64,000 nucleotides of DNA from Vitis vinifera. Taxonomy: Eukaryota; Streptophyta; Magnoliopsida; Vitales; Vitaceae. The DNA is taken from the NCBI RefSeq assembly GCF_030704535.1, contig NC_081815.1, forward strand, positions 9,584,501 to 9,648,500, in the 5' to 3' direction. Shown in pieces: positions 49,640 through 64,000 of the stretch. The stretch's first letter is position 1. Every line of letters starts with the position of its first letter. A program made the translations under genes and the position numbers. The notes under the pieces were generated by a model. The model saw only the letters and a program-made list of their open reading frames with translations, made no database searches and was not told the DNA's origin.

Positions 49640-51335
49640 TATTTCGACACTAAAAAAAGTGTCATCTTATGTGGATAATAATATTGAAAATCCCCCTGTT
49701 GAAATGATATATTTTTGTATGGCCTGTTATATGTAATTTTGGCTGCATGATTATTTATAAAGTACCAAACAATAACTTCAATATTACATCTTCCAAAAGA
49801 AATTGAATAAATTTGGGAATAATATAATGATAAAGAACTAATGTCTACATAGTTAATTAATACGCAAATTTGTAAATGTATCAAAATATTTACAAGCATA
49901 TTTTCCAACTTCAACATATATAAAACAAGTACACATGTACCAAAAAACAAGGTCTCCAAATTCCTTATCAAAAATAATATTACAAGAAGAAGCCAAAAGT
50001 ATTTATAGCCAAAAGTATTTTTGTTGGTTGCATATCCACTCCTGAACTTGAAATCTTTTACCTGTATACATTTAAAAAAAATTAATAGAAGAAACAAATT
50101 ATGTTTAGTTAATATACATGCAATGAAAGTTAAATCTAAATCTATAAATGGTCCATGAAATAAGTGCAAATGAGAATAACTTGGTATTTAATGAGATGTT
50201 ATGCTTCAATGAAGATGAAAAATTGTTTAATTTGATACTTGTTTATAAAATATTAAAATACTTTTTTAGTTCATTATTAAGTTAGAGGAAACAAGTTAGG
50301 CTTTCAATGGTATAAATTCTACAATATGGAATGTAATATAATATTTTCTTATCTATGTCTAACATATCAAACTCATTTCTCATAAATAAATATATGAATA
50401 TACCAATAGGTATGGTTTATAATTAGTTTCAATCATAAATCATCATATCTAGTAATATAAGACATTTAATATTAACCATTTGCAAATGACTTAATTTCTT
50501 CTTACAACTTTCCTATATTACCAAATTTAGTTAACTAATAACATTCCATAAGGAAAAAAAGAGTATTAAACTAAAAATTAAAAGAGCATAACCAAGGCAA
50601 TAGAAACCTACAAATCATTGGTTAAATGTCATAATAACAACCATTCTAAAACTTGCCTTTATTTTCAATTCCAAAATTATAACCCAAATATAATAATTAA
50701 CCCTACACAAAAAAAGCTCTCTACCATCCCTCCATCCAACAACAACAACCTGTTGATGCAACAACAACCTTTCCAACAACAATAACTTCTCCATACAACA
50801 ATAACAATTTCTCCATACAACAATAACAATTTCTCCATGTAATAACAACAACAACAATAACAATAACAATAACATTGATGATCGATGGTGATAATTATAT
50901 TAGTAATAATTTGATTTGTTTAGTCCAAACATATAACAATAACAACTTCTCTATGCAACAACAACAATAATAATGACAACATTGATGATCATGATATAAT
51001 AATTTGATTTATTGAGTTCACAAATTATATGCTTCTTCTCCATACAACAATAACAAAAATAACTTCTCCATGTAACAACATTGGTGATGATGTAATAATT
51101 TGATTTGTTATATTGAAATAGTTTATGTATAAAACTATTATATTCTATCACTATGGAGGAAAAAATTACTTATCATGAGATGAGAACTTCTGAGAATCGT
51201 CAAAATGTGATCTACAACTCTGACTGGACTGAAATGAGGGCATCTGCATACATAAGATGGTAAATTTAAAAAATTAGTCCATTCAAGACTTCATTAATAA
51301 TGAAAATCAAGCATTATAGATGTTAATTTATACCT
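49640..51335 (-). other. CACTA 3' region with CAA-rich repeats
   Basis: AT-rich, without a supported gene. Between about 50,740 and 51,080 an imperfect tandem array repeats CTCCATACAACAATAACAA-like units. The minus-strand open stretch 49639-50169 has composition like random AT-rich DNA. Confidence 0.5.
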
Positions 51336-54781
<3,446 letters not shown>

Positions 54782-55232
54782 GCCTATAACACATCAATGA
54801 GAAATGATAAGTATACCCATTAATTGCAAGTAAAATTGAATTTTTTATAACATGAACTCACATTAGTAACATGAACATACTAGGAACATTTTACATGCTA
54901 GATAACAATATTCACATGTTGTCATGAAATATTTAATAATAATAATAATAAAAACTTACTAGAAGATCCTCACCAAACTTTTTTTTTATGGAACTAGAAA
55001 TCATAAGCTTTGAGCTGAGACAAATTGATATCCTTGTATTACCCTTTAGATCACTCTGAGATATGTGTATAATAATAATCATGAAATAGGGAATCAATAA
55101 ATTTAGAGACATGATGAATTTAATCCACTTAGAAAATAAATAAACTATTTACTGAAATGCAGAATTTCAATATTAACAAGTTAATGGGATAGTTACAACC
55201 TTCACAACAAAACAACAAGGTCATAAATTTAG

Positions 55233-58200
55233 TTACATAGAAGATTTGTTATCAATCCAGAATCCCTCACAGTCTCCTCGAATGCAAATGACATCAGAGT
55301 CATCCATTGTATCAAATGATTCAACTTGTGCCAAGGTGGTAATGAGAGGATGGTGTTCAATAAAATTATCCATGAAGTCATCAGAATCCTTTGCTGAAAA
55401 TGAGAAGTCCCTTTCAGGAGTTGACAAAACAACTGACCATCTTGGATCAAGTTGGTCTTGTACATAGAATACTTGCTTGGCTTGGGAGGCTAAAATGAAT
55501 GGATCTGATTTATGAGCCATCTTAGTGAAGTCAACTAATGTCAGCCCAAACTCATCAACTTTGACGCCGCTCTTATTATCAACCCAATTGCATTTGAAAA
55601 CTGGAATCCTAAACATGGTATAATCAAGATCCCATATCTCAGTAATAATACCATAGAAACATAGCTCACCAAATACTGGATTCTTATCCTTGGCACTAGA
55701 AATTTGCATTGTTGTTGCTACAATGCTAACTCCACTATTCTGGGTAACTCGTAACTCATCACGATCTTTTGTATTGTACTGACACCCATTTATAACATAG
55801 CCATGATACTTGGCCACGTAGTGGGTAGGACCATGTGCCATCCATCTTAAGGTTTCAGATATAGGTTCTTTGTCAGCAATGACAACTTCTACCTGTTTGA
55901 ATGGACCATAGTTATTAATATTTTTTATGATTAGTGCTAAGAATGGTGCAATTTTTAGAATAAATTCAATACCTTTTTTCGCAACCAATGAGTGAATGTT
56001 CGCATGTGTTCTTCTTGTAGCCACTTTTGTCTCTTAGATTGACGAGGATTGTTCAATTTCAACCATTTCATGTGTTCTCTATAAGATATGTATAAGAAAG
56101 TAACAATAAGTTTCCAAAATTAGTTTAAGTAATCTACACAAAATCAAAATAGTTGACCCTTACTCGATATAAGGTTGGATGATAGTTGTATTTTCCAACA
56201 CATAATGATGTGCTTGCAACAACAAAGTACAATCAACTTCGGTGATATGACCTCCAGGAATAGGCGCCCCAACTTTATGGTCAACATTAGTGCTACTAGG
56301 AACTCCAATTGCATCCACATTTGATAAGTACCCTGTACAAAATTCAATAGCTTCCTCTGCAATGTAGCATTCAACAATGCAACCTTCAGGGTGGTTACGA
56401 TTTCGCACATAACCCTTTAATACTTTCATGAACCTTTCAAATGGGTACATCCATCTAAAATAAACCGGTCCACAAAGTCTCACCTCTCTAACAAGATGAA
56501 CCGTTAAATGAATCATGATATCAAAGAAGGATGGCGGAAAGTACTTTTCAAGCAAGCACAATGTCACAACAAGTTCATTTTGTAACTTATCCAATGTAGA
56601 CACATCAACCACCTTCTTACATAAAGCATTGAAAAAAAGGCTCAATCTAGCAATAGCATGTCGTACATGCTTTGGCAAAAGTGATCGCAATGCCACTGGT
56701 AACAATTGTTGCATCAGTGTATGATAATCATGGGACTTCAGGCCATAAAGCTTCAAATCTTCCATTGACACAAGATTTCTAAAGTTTGAGCAATACCCTT
56801 CGGGAACCTTTAACTCAGCTAAAGTTTGACAAAATACTTTCTTCTCCTTTCTAGACAATGTATAACATGCAGGCGGAAGGTAAGTTCGATTCGATTCAAA
56901 CCTTGGTGCCAGTTCACACCTTAAGCCCATGTCCATAAGGTCTAGGCGAGAGTTGAGTCCATCTTTTGTCTTTCCTGGGATGTTAAGTAATGTACCAATG
57001 ATGCTTTCACAAACATTTTTCTCAATGTGCATTACATCCAAATTATGACGAACATGCAAATATCTCCAATACTCAAGTTCGAAGAATATGGACTTTTTCT
57101 TCCAACAATTGGCATAAGTCACATTGGATTTATCATGTCTTCCCCTTTTTTTCCCCCATGAATTACAAATGGCATTCATTTTCAATAGTATTTCCTCTCC
57201 ACTTAATGGTTGTGGAGGTGATCGAAACTCCTGCTCACCATTGAATGCCTTTTTATGTTTTCTAAAAGGATGATTGCATGGAAGAAAACGTCTGTGGCCT
57301 GTAAATGAGTTCTTTCTCCCATGCTTCAACCTATGTGAATAGGTTTCCGATCCACATATTGGACAAGCAAAATATCCTTTGACTGTGCAACCAGATAAGT
57401 TTCCATATGCAGGAAAGTCATTTATTGTCCATAATAGAACAGCCCTCAATGTAAAGACCTCTCTTTGATATGCATCATAAGCTTCAACCCCTGTCTCCCA
57501 CAAGGTTTTAAGGTCCTCAATCAATGGTGCTAAATAGATATCTATGTCATTGCCAGGTTGTTGTGGACCCGATATTAACAAAGATAACATCATAAATTTT
57601 CTCTTCATGCACAACCACGGTGGAAGATTATAAGTGATCATGACAACTGGCCAACAACTATACCTGCTGCTCAAGGAACTATGGGGATTTATGCCATCTG
57701 CTGAAATGGCAAGTCTAAGGTTTCTAGGTTCTGCTGAAAAATCAGGCCATCTATGGTCAATTACCTTCCATGATGGCGAGTCGGATGGATGACGCATTTT
57801 TCCATCAAATTCTCCACCTTGTGCATGCCATATGAGGTCTTTTGCGATTTTTGAGGACTGAAACATTCTTTTAAATCGTGGGATAGGTGGAAAATACCAC
57901 ATCACTTTAGCAGGAACTCCTTTACTCTTTTTGGTTCCTCTTTTATTCACCTTCCACCTTGAAGCTCCACATGTAGGACATGAAGATGCATCTTTTAACT
58001 CATTCCTAAAAAGTATGCAATCATTGGGACATGCATGTATTTTTTCATATTCCATTCCCAATGCATTCAATGTTTTTTTTGCTTCATACATAGACAATGG
58101 CAACTCATTGTTGATAGGCAACATATCACCAAGTAAGCTTAATAGCTCAGAGAAGCTTTTATCAGACCACCCATATCTTCCTTTCAGATTGTATAATTTA

Positions 58201-58631
58201 ACTAAAGCAGATAATTTGGTGAAGTTTTTGCAATTGGGATACAAAGGTTTTTCAGCATCTTCCAGCAACCTTTCAAATAATTTTGGATTAGCCTTACAAT
58301 CATCTTGTGCAGCTTCAACCATTTCTACTGTATGATCCACATTACCAATATGAATTCTATCAAAACATTCAGCCCTTGTAGTTGGGGGTCCACTACTTAG
58401 AGCTGCCTCCCCATGCCAAAACCAAGTATGGTAACTTTGGTCAATTCCATAAAAGAATAGGTGTTCTCTAATCTTTTGAGGAGTATTGAATATCAAATTT
58501 CCACACTGTAGACATGGGCATTTGATGGAGTTTTGATGTGCAGAATTTTGAATTGCAAATGAAATAAAATTTTCAACCCCATCCTCATAGTCTTTTGATC
58601 TTCTATCTTTTGACATCCAGGAACGATTCAT
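55233..58631 (-). CDS. CACTA TNP2-type transposase, 3 exons, 1077 aa, intact frame
   Basis: Exons 58631-56164, 56078-55973 and 55892-55233; 3234 bases, GT-AG junctions in phase. The start MNRSWMSKDRR is preferred because the upstream extension reads through a likely 3' splice site (CCTATTATAG) just before it and the family begins with a W-M-x-x-R motif. Domains: transposase-associated domain (about 3-75, IKCPCLQCGN and HGE), Transposase_21 core (about 240-545, with ISADGINPHSS near 313 and DVMHIEKNVCESI near 530), DUF4218 (about 640-770, FFDIMIHLTVHLVREV and FRWMYPFERFMK), DUF4216 (about 920-1010, GELCFYGIITEIW and FYVQDQLDPRWSVVL). It should bind the subterminal repeats and cut the CACTA ends. 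No premature stop is present, so it could still be functional if expressed. Confidence 0.92.
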
Positions 58632-58740
58632 TTGCCTATAATAGGTGAACTCAATTCCTATATAGCAAACATAAGCAAACAATGGAAATGGAAAAGACTT
58701 AGAAATGTTACCTTTAGAAAACACTCAAAACTTTCAGTTT

Positions 58741-61500
58741 CTCATTTGTGACATCAAAAATTTCTTTTTAATTATCTATGGACAAACAATTAGGATTCAG
58801 ATGCAATAAAAAATTTGAACCCCATCCTAAAAAAAAAATGATTAACAATATGACAATAGAACCTTTTGATGCATGTTTTTATGCCTTTTAACATGTCCAA
58901 CATCCAAAATCGGGTAGTAGTTCCTATCCCATGTAGGAATACATAATCCCTATGTGTTAACTGCCAATATACTCAATTTCATTTTGAAGAAATTTTGGCA
59001 GCATTTCCCCATAGTTCTCCAAGTACACAAAATGAACAAGGTATAATATGTGACCTTATTCAAATATGCACCCAGAGAACAAGAGGAAATTAAAGACTAC
59101 CAAAATTTCTAAAAAGTGAATTAAGCACAAGCAATCAACTTCATAGATATTATGTTTTCCTACACTGTCCAATCGGACAATTCAAGCATCATTGCAAAAA
59201 AAATATCTTTATCACATTCTAGACAATTTAAAAGTTGTCAACTTGAAAGTGGCTTGGATAAAACCTTTTTCACCTTTGACAACTTAAATGTCTTTAGTAT
59301 GTAATAAGAGAAACTTTTTATCTTACAATGATAGTTGAATGGGAACTCTAAGGTTTCATGCATGCATGTGTGATTAAAAGTAAAACGCAATTACTTATTG
59401 AATAATCTAATAATTATAAAACACCTAAAGATGTTCCATAATTATTGGTATATTTCATGTTATCCATTAACCATTAAACAAGATTATTTTAAGAAAGCAT
59501 ACGTATGGCCATGATTTGCGAATCAAGTCACACCAGTCTATGTCATAGCCTTGGGTCAAAATTTGGGCCTTAGTATCAAACTAAGTTGGGGAATAACTTG
59601 TAGAATTCAGGTACTCAATAAGATTTAAACAAAATTTAAAATAACGCCTCCATTATATTCTTCTAACCACCCAAAGTAAAACTGGCATTATAATTAAAAT
59701 ATGTTGGTTTGTATAAGGAAAAATAATGTACCTTCCTTAGTCTGTCTTTGACTCAAGTCTTGCATCACACACCTCTCACAGTCCAATGTAGCTCACTGTC
59801 CCTTAAAATATGTATATGCAAAACAAATAATAAATAACATAAATCCATTAGTAGATATTAACAAATAAATAAGAAATAAATTAAAATAAGAAAATAAACT
59901 AAGAAAAAAAGACATATAAATAAGGAAAAAAAATTTTCACACATGCAACAATGGTTAGATATTTTTAAAAAATTTATAAAATTATTAAAATCAAACTATT
60001 TTAGTAATTAATTTTTTTAAAATGGTAATTAATACTCCTATAAAATAAAATGTATGCATGGTGAGAAAGCTAAGAAGATTCTTCCTTGTGCCTCTTTTCA
60101 TTTGAGATTCTGACTTTTGGTGATGACCTAATGGTGGGTGAACCGTGGACCACACTGTCTAACTCGGGTCAAGTCCTTATTTTTTGAAAAATGACTGCAA
60201 GATGGGTAGAACTTAAATGAATGAGATAGAAAAGCCTGGTCTAAATTAAGGTGGCTTAACAATATTGTAATCATCTTGGCTAGGTTGTACCATATAGTGA
60301 AAAAAAGGTTACAGGCTAGGTCTTCAGCATCCAACAATTCCACCCTTTGATTTTTCCAACAAGTTATACCATCTAATAATAATACCTATGATCCTATACC
60401 TTAGTTTTGATTTGTTATGTATACAAAGTATATATAGTTACACTACATTAAAGTTTTTTTTTTCTCTAAAAAGTAATGAGTGTAAATTTTTAAATTAGGC
60501 TAATATTCATTTTTTTTTCACTTCTCATACTGCCAAATACGTATTAAATACGATTTTACATGTTCAAGCTTTTTAAAACCTATAATTTATTCAAGTCTAC
60601 AATTGTGTGTACAAATAAAATTAAAAAGTATTTGATGTGTATTAATGAAGGATGCCGGATTCAATTCTAAAGTCCTAAGAGGGTAAGATTAGTGATATAT
60701 AATTGCCAACAAAACATAGAATAAAAGAAATATTAAAGCTCTCCAAGTAACAGTTTAATCTCTCGGTCTTCAAACATTCTTCACTAACACAGTGCATATC
60801 GGTAATAGATAATTCTTCAAGATATTATCATTACATAATCAACTATGGAAGACTAAATATTTCACTAAATATGTCATGATGTGTTTTCTCTATCACATTT
60901 CTTTTGAATATGCATGCAATGTTTAGCTCCTGAAGTGTTTACAAATGCCCACCTTTGGATGATCAAAATCATTTTTTTTTTTTAAAGTTTTGAATGAGGA
61001 TGTTCTTTTAATCAATTTTCAACCTAAATGCCCTACTGTGTAGTGTTGGGGACCTAATTTGGTGATTAACTATGGTTCTGTGATGTGGATTCAGTGCACT
61101 GTGGAATTTTGAAACTTCGACAAGTATCATCAGTATGGATTTGGAACAATATTTGATCCTGTGAAGTGTAAAACATATATAACATGAATTTTTCTGCTTT
61201 AGTTCTGTGCTTCTGACCATCTTAGCTTGTTACATCTCAATAACATACTTCCATGACCATGTCAGTTGCTTCATGAATGCATTAATGACATTGCTTTATT
61301 GGTTGATAAAAATTTAAAGCAACCCACAAAAAATCCTCAATGGATAATAAGAAAAGAGTTTAGTAGGGATTCATCACCATAAGAAAAGTAAAGTCACTTC
61401 AGAAAATAAATGAAAAAGGATTCATTTTAAAACAAGTTATGATTCTGGTTATATTCAATGCGAATTCTGAGTCAACAGAATTTTCATCTGTTCTTGTTTA
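58741..61500. other. AT-rich stretch upstream of the CACTA transposase
   Basis: No gene, transposon terminus or array recognised. It may be the long 5' region of the CACTA element or host DNA. The minus-strand open stretches 60128-60343 and 61008-61220 have no known motif. Confidence 0.35.
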
Positions 61501-61510
61501 AATTTTACAG

Positions 61511-61783
61511 ATAAAGGTTTGGGATGCACAGGAAAAGAAATGTACTGGAATGTTGATGGGGCACACAGGAAGTGTGAAATCTCTGTGCCCTCATCCAAGT
61601 AATCCTGGTATATTTATGTTTTCACCTACATCTCTTTTTTTTCTATTTATACTTGAAAGATGCTTATAATTTCACTTTTCATTCATCAATAGATCTTGTT
61701 GTCTCTGGTTCAAGAGATGGGTCCTTTGCTATTTGGGACCTGAGAGGCGGTTCCAGAACTAGACGTGGGGATATCTGGATACC
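61511..61783 (+). pseudogene. Two WD40 exons of a CDT2/denticleless-like gene
   Basis: Exons 61511-61607 (IKVWDAQEKKCTGMLMGHTG, then SVKSLCPHPSNP) and 61693-61783 (DLVVSGSRDGSFAIWDLRGG) join in frame across an 85-base GT-AG intron, and the second ends at a usable GTAAGT donor. They read as consecutive WD40 repeats of the plant CDT2 (DTL) protein, the substrate receptor of the CUL4-DDB1 ubiquitin ligase that destroys CDT1. No earlier or later exon of that gene is visible in the window. It is either a fragment moved by a transposon or part of a gene with very long introns; I favour a fragment. Confidence 0.7.
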
Positions 61784-61799
61784 GTAAGTTACAATTACT

Positions 61800-62679
61800 T
61801 GCTTATTGGATGTGATTGGGTTGATTAGTTTGTTTTGACAAAAAGGAAAATTTTTTGTTCACTTCCTATTATGTACACAGAATTTAATGCATATTCACTG
61901 CAACATCAAAAGATACATTTTACAACTGAGGCAAGAAATCGGAGAATTTGGCATTGTTCCATGAGATGCAGCTAGGATAAATAAAGCTTGATGAGACAAT
62001 TCTGGTGAGCGTGATCTCAGTTTGCACCCACTTAGCTGCCCTTGATCAAGGCAAGGGCCCGCAAAGCATCGGGCAACAATACTGATGACAATGAAGCCAA
62101 GGAGAGGGAACCAGAAAACATCATGGCAGTGCGGAAGAGAGCAGCACAAGTAGGAGAGAGATGAGAAGAATGAAAGGTTAACTCAGTTCCGAATGTAAAA
62201 AAAAAATGCCAGTAAGCTAGAAAAGAACATCATGGTGCTTATAACAGGTTGACCAATGATAATAGGAGGAACCAAACTCTTGAAATGGAAAGCAAAGAAT
62301 TGATGATAGGTGATAGAGAACCTAAGAAAGCGCAGTCAGCCAAGCAAATACTACATGCATAGCCCATGCAACAGGGGGTGAGAGAATAATTAGATGACAT
62401 CAACAAAAACAAATCAGGAGGCGCAAAAAAATATCACATAATTGATGACAAAGGGAGCTATCCAGAGAGGAGGAGAGGTCTGAGGTTCAGTTCCCAGTAT
62501 TAACCAGGAGACCACAGTGGAAGGGCCCCATCAAGCATTAAGTATGAATTTGAGAAATTGATAGACTCAAAACAAATTTGTTGGAGCTTGAGGCCTACTA
62601 TTCCAGCATGCTGCAACAAGGTTTTTCATATCAATTTTACAATTATGATAAGTATAGGACAAAGACCGGAATATCTTAC
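61800..62679. other. Unassigned stretch between gene fragments
   Basis: Mixed-composition sequence with a minus-strand open stretch (61895-62149) that has no recognised family. It could contain further captured gene pieces, but none is supportable. Confidence 0.3.
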
Positions 62680-62761
62680 TTGGAACAATAGATGTGCAGT
62701 GGAAACCAATATTAACAACAATTCCTGAAGTTTGCTTTGCTGCATACAAAGCTAAGGTTGC
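62680..62761 (-). pseudogene. Single actin-fold exon (actin-related protein 8-like)
   Basis: The minus strand has a TGCAG acceptor, 82 coding bases and a GTAAGAT donor. The translation ATLALYAAKQTSGIVVNIGF, then HCTSIVP, matches the nucleotide-binding segment of the actin fold as found in plant actin-related proteins, ARP8 being the best fit from memory. The expected neighbouring exons are not visible, so this looks like an isolated exon. Orientation is opposite to the CDT2-like exons 0.9 kb away. Confidence 0.55.
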
Positions 62762-63331
62762 CTGCACTTATATCATAAGAAGAATGCATTAGGTGATTGG
62801 CATGTAACAAAAACAAGAGAAGATGGGCACCCCAAACCAACCCACAAACAAATAAAGAAAGAATTAAAAAAAATTAGAAAAAAGGGCAAAGAAAGAAAGA
62901 TGAAACCATATCCATGTGAAAGCACCCAAACCTTGATATGCTGTTCAGATGAACTTTATGAAACCTCTAGTGTATTATGTAACAATTGAATATGATCATA
63001 CTAGGTTCAACAATAAAAATCACCTACATCAGAATCATATTCATGCCCTAATGGAGGTAAATATCAGCTTTTAGAATAAATCAAAAGATCAATTTACAAA
63101 AGGACCCCTATCTTGGCAAAATGACCCATAATATTACATCCCAACTTAAGACAGATAACATGAGAAAGCAATTGTACTCTTCCATTTATCAGGTCTGATA
63201 TCCAGAAAATCCCCAATGTGAGCTCCTGTTGTTATTAGAAAGCACAGTTTTATGTCATTGGTGACTGGTGTTCTAAACAAGCCCAAGTAAACTAGGACAG
63301 CAAAATCCTCCAAGTAATAAACAAGATATTT
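62762..63331. other. Unassigned stretch
   Basis: No gene or repeat recognised. Confidence 0.35.
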
Positions 63332-63626
63332 AGTGTCCATTCAGATACGCTTCTGGTTTTCTTCTTTTAAAATCAGAAAATAGTAGTAATTTTTATAAAA
63401 AATACAAGAACTCTAAGAGGCTTACACTGAAAAAGAAATGACTTTAAAAATTGTTTAAAACAATTGAGGTTCAAAAAATTTTTACAATATCAAATTTAAA
63501 AATTTTTGAAAGTGAATTTTAAAGACATAAGGTAAATCTATACTTTTTGGACAAGATGTTCTAGTTTTGTATAATAAGTTTCTGATTTTAAAAACAAAAA
63601 ACAGAAAGTACATCCTAATGGACACT
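63332..63626. mobile_element. MITE with inverted ends
   Basis: The left end AGTGTCCATTCAGATACGCT and the right end, reversed, AGTGTCCATTAGGATGTACT agree over most of 20 bases. The interior resembles part of the 40,798-41,125 element (TTTTAAA-ACATAAG-TAAATC wording), so they may be related. No clear target duplication. Confidence 0.6.
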
Positions 63627-64000
63627 TGGATTATTGTTGTAGTCATATAGAAAGCTGATGGATGGGAAGAGCCACCAAATACTTGTACTAGTTCTATACT
63701 AACCTTCCAGGAAAAAGGTGCCAGGGCAGAGAAGTCATTAACAGTGTAAATGAGTATGCACATTAATTTAAGAGTAGGCATGTTGAAGGTTAGATTCATG
63801 GACTGATGCTCTTGGGTTTAGTAGTGGATATGCTTTGCTTGGGCTAGGTTTAGTTTATGATAGGAGGAGGTTTCTTACCTCCCCCTTGCCATCAGTTGAG
63901 AATCCTTTTTGGTTTGGCTAAGGGTATAATCTTTTTGGTTAGGCCACAGCTATGATTTTGCTTTGGCTGGTTTAATTTAGGTTATGTTTGAGTTCCTTCC
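63627..64000. other. Unassigned right edge of the window
   Basis: A minus-strand open stretch crosses 63482-63799 with a possible GTTAGT donor near 63,700, but I do not recognise the translation. T/G-rich sequence follows to the window edge. Confidence 0.3.

Noticed and set aside
49639..50169. 176-codon open frame on the minus strand
   Set aside because: Leucine/isoleucine/tyrosine-rich translation typical of random AT-rich DNA, with no motif or splice context; it lies in the CACTA 3' noncoding part.
50740..51080. CRISPR-like spaced repeats
   Set aside because: It is an imperfect CAA-rich tandem array in a plant transposon, without conserved repeats and unique spacers.
61021..61060. TGTGTAGTG as the missing CACTA 5' end
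   Set aside because: Only the last five bases fit; the adjacent bases do not match the 49317 terminus and no GACGC cluster is nearby.
61895..62149. 84-codon minus-strand open frame
   Set aside because: Cysteine-rich translation without any recognised domain; may be a captured fragment but cannot be supported.

Overview
This is a nuclear window from a dicot plant, most likely grapevine (Vitis) or a close relative. The evidence is GT-AG introns, AT-rich noncoding DNA, plant-specific protein families that read like grape proteins, and a dense mix of plant transposons. I ran no database search; names rest on recognised protein families and on exon models whose phases I checked by hand.

Layout. 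1-5.6 kb is a graveyard: an unidentified decayed coding-like tract, a fragment of an Elongator subunit 1 (ELP1) pseudogene, and an LTR end followed by a Ty3/Gypsy pol remnant. 6.5-6.9 kb holds a small two-exon gene for a probable plastid membrane protein. 7.2-15.3 kb is transposon-rich: short inverted-repeat elements, a 1.06-kb non-autonomous hAT with a perfect 8-bp target duplication, and a 2.98-kb hAT whose transposase frame is broken only by stop codons. 16.2-36.6 kb is the main gene, a 23-exon TSS/REC2-type CLU-TPR protein of 1897 residues; its introns host a LINE, a SINE, MITEs and tandem duplications. 37.8-44.4 kb is a four-exon heptahelical (HHP, AdipoR-like) gene on the minus strand, convergent with TSS. 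45.5-48.5 kb is a dead Copia pol with a nested solo-LTR-like insert.

From 49.3 kb to at least 58.7 kb lies a CACTA (En/Spm) transposon on the minus strand. It carries an intact-looking three-exon TNP2 transposase (1077 residues) and, downstream, a 12-exon gene joining a PttA-like region to a C48 (Ulp1-like) cysteine protease with all catalytic residues in place. One of its splice junctions, beside a (TA)50 microsatellite, does not join in frame. No 5' CACTA end was found before the window stops; the 61.5-62.8 kb interval instead holds isolated exons of two unrelated genes (CDT2-like and actin-related) on opposite strands.

Host genes with support are the small plastid protein, TSS and HHP. 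Most of the rest is mobile DNA. The most interesting items are the protease-bearing CACTA with possible captured gene fragments, and the tRNA-like pol III promoter modules found inside both hAT elements.
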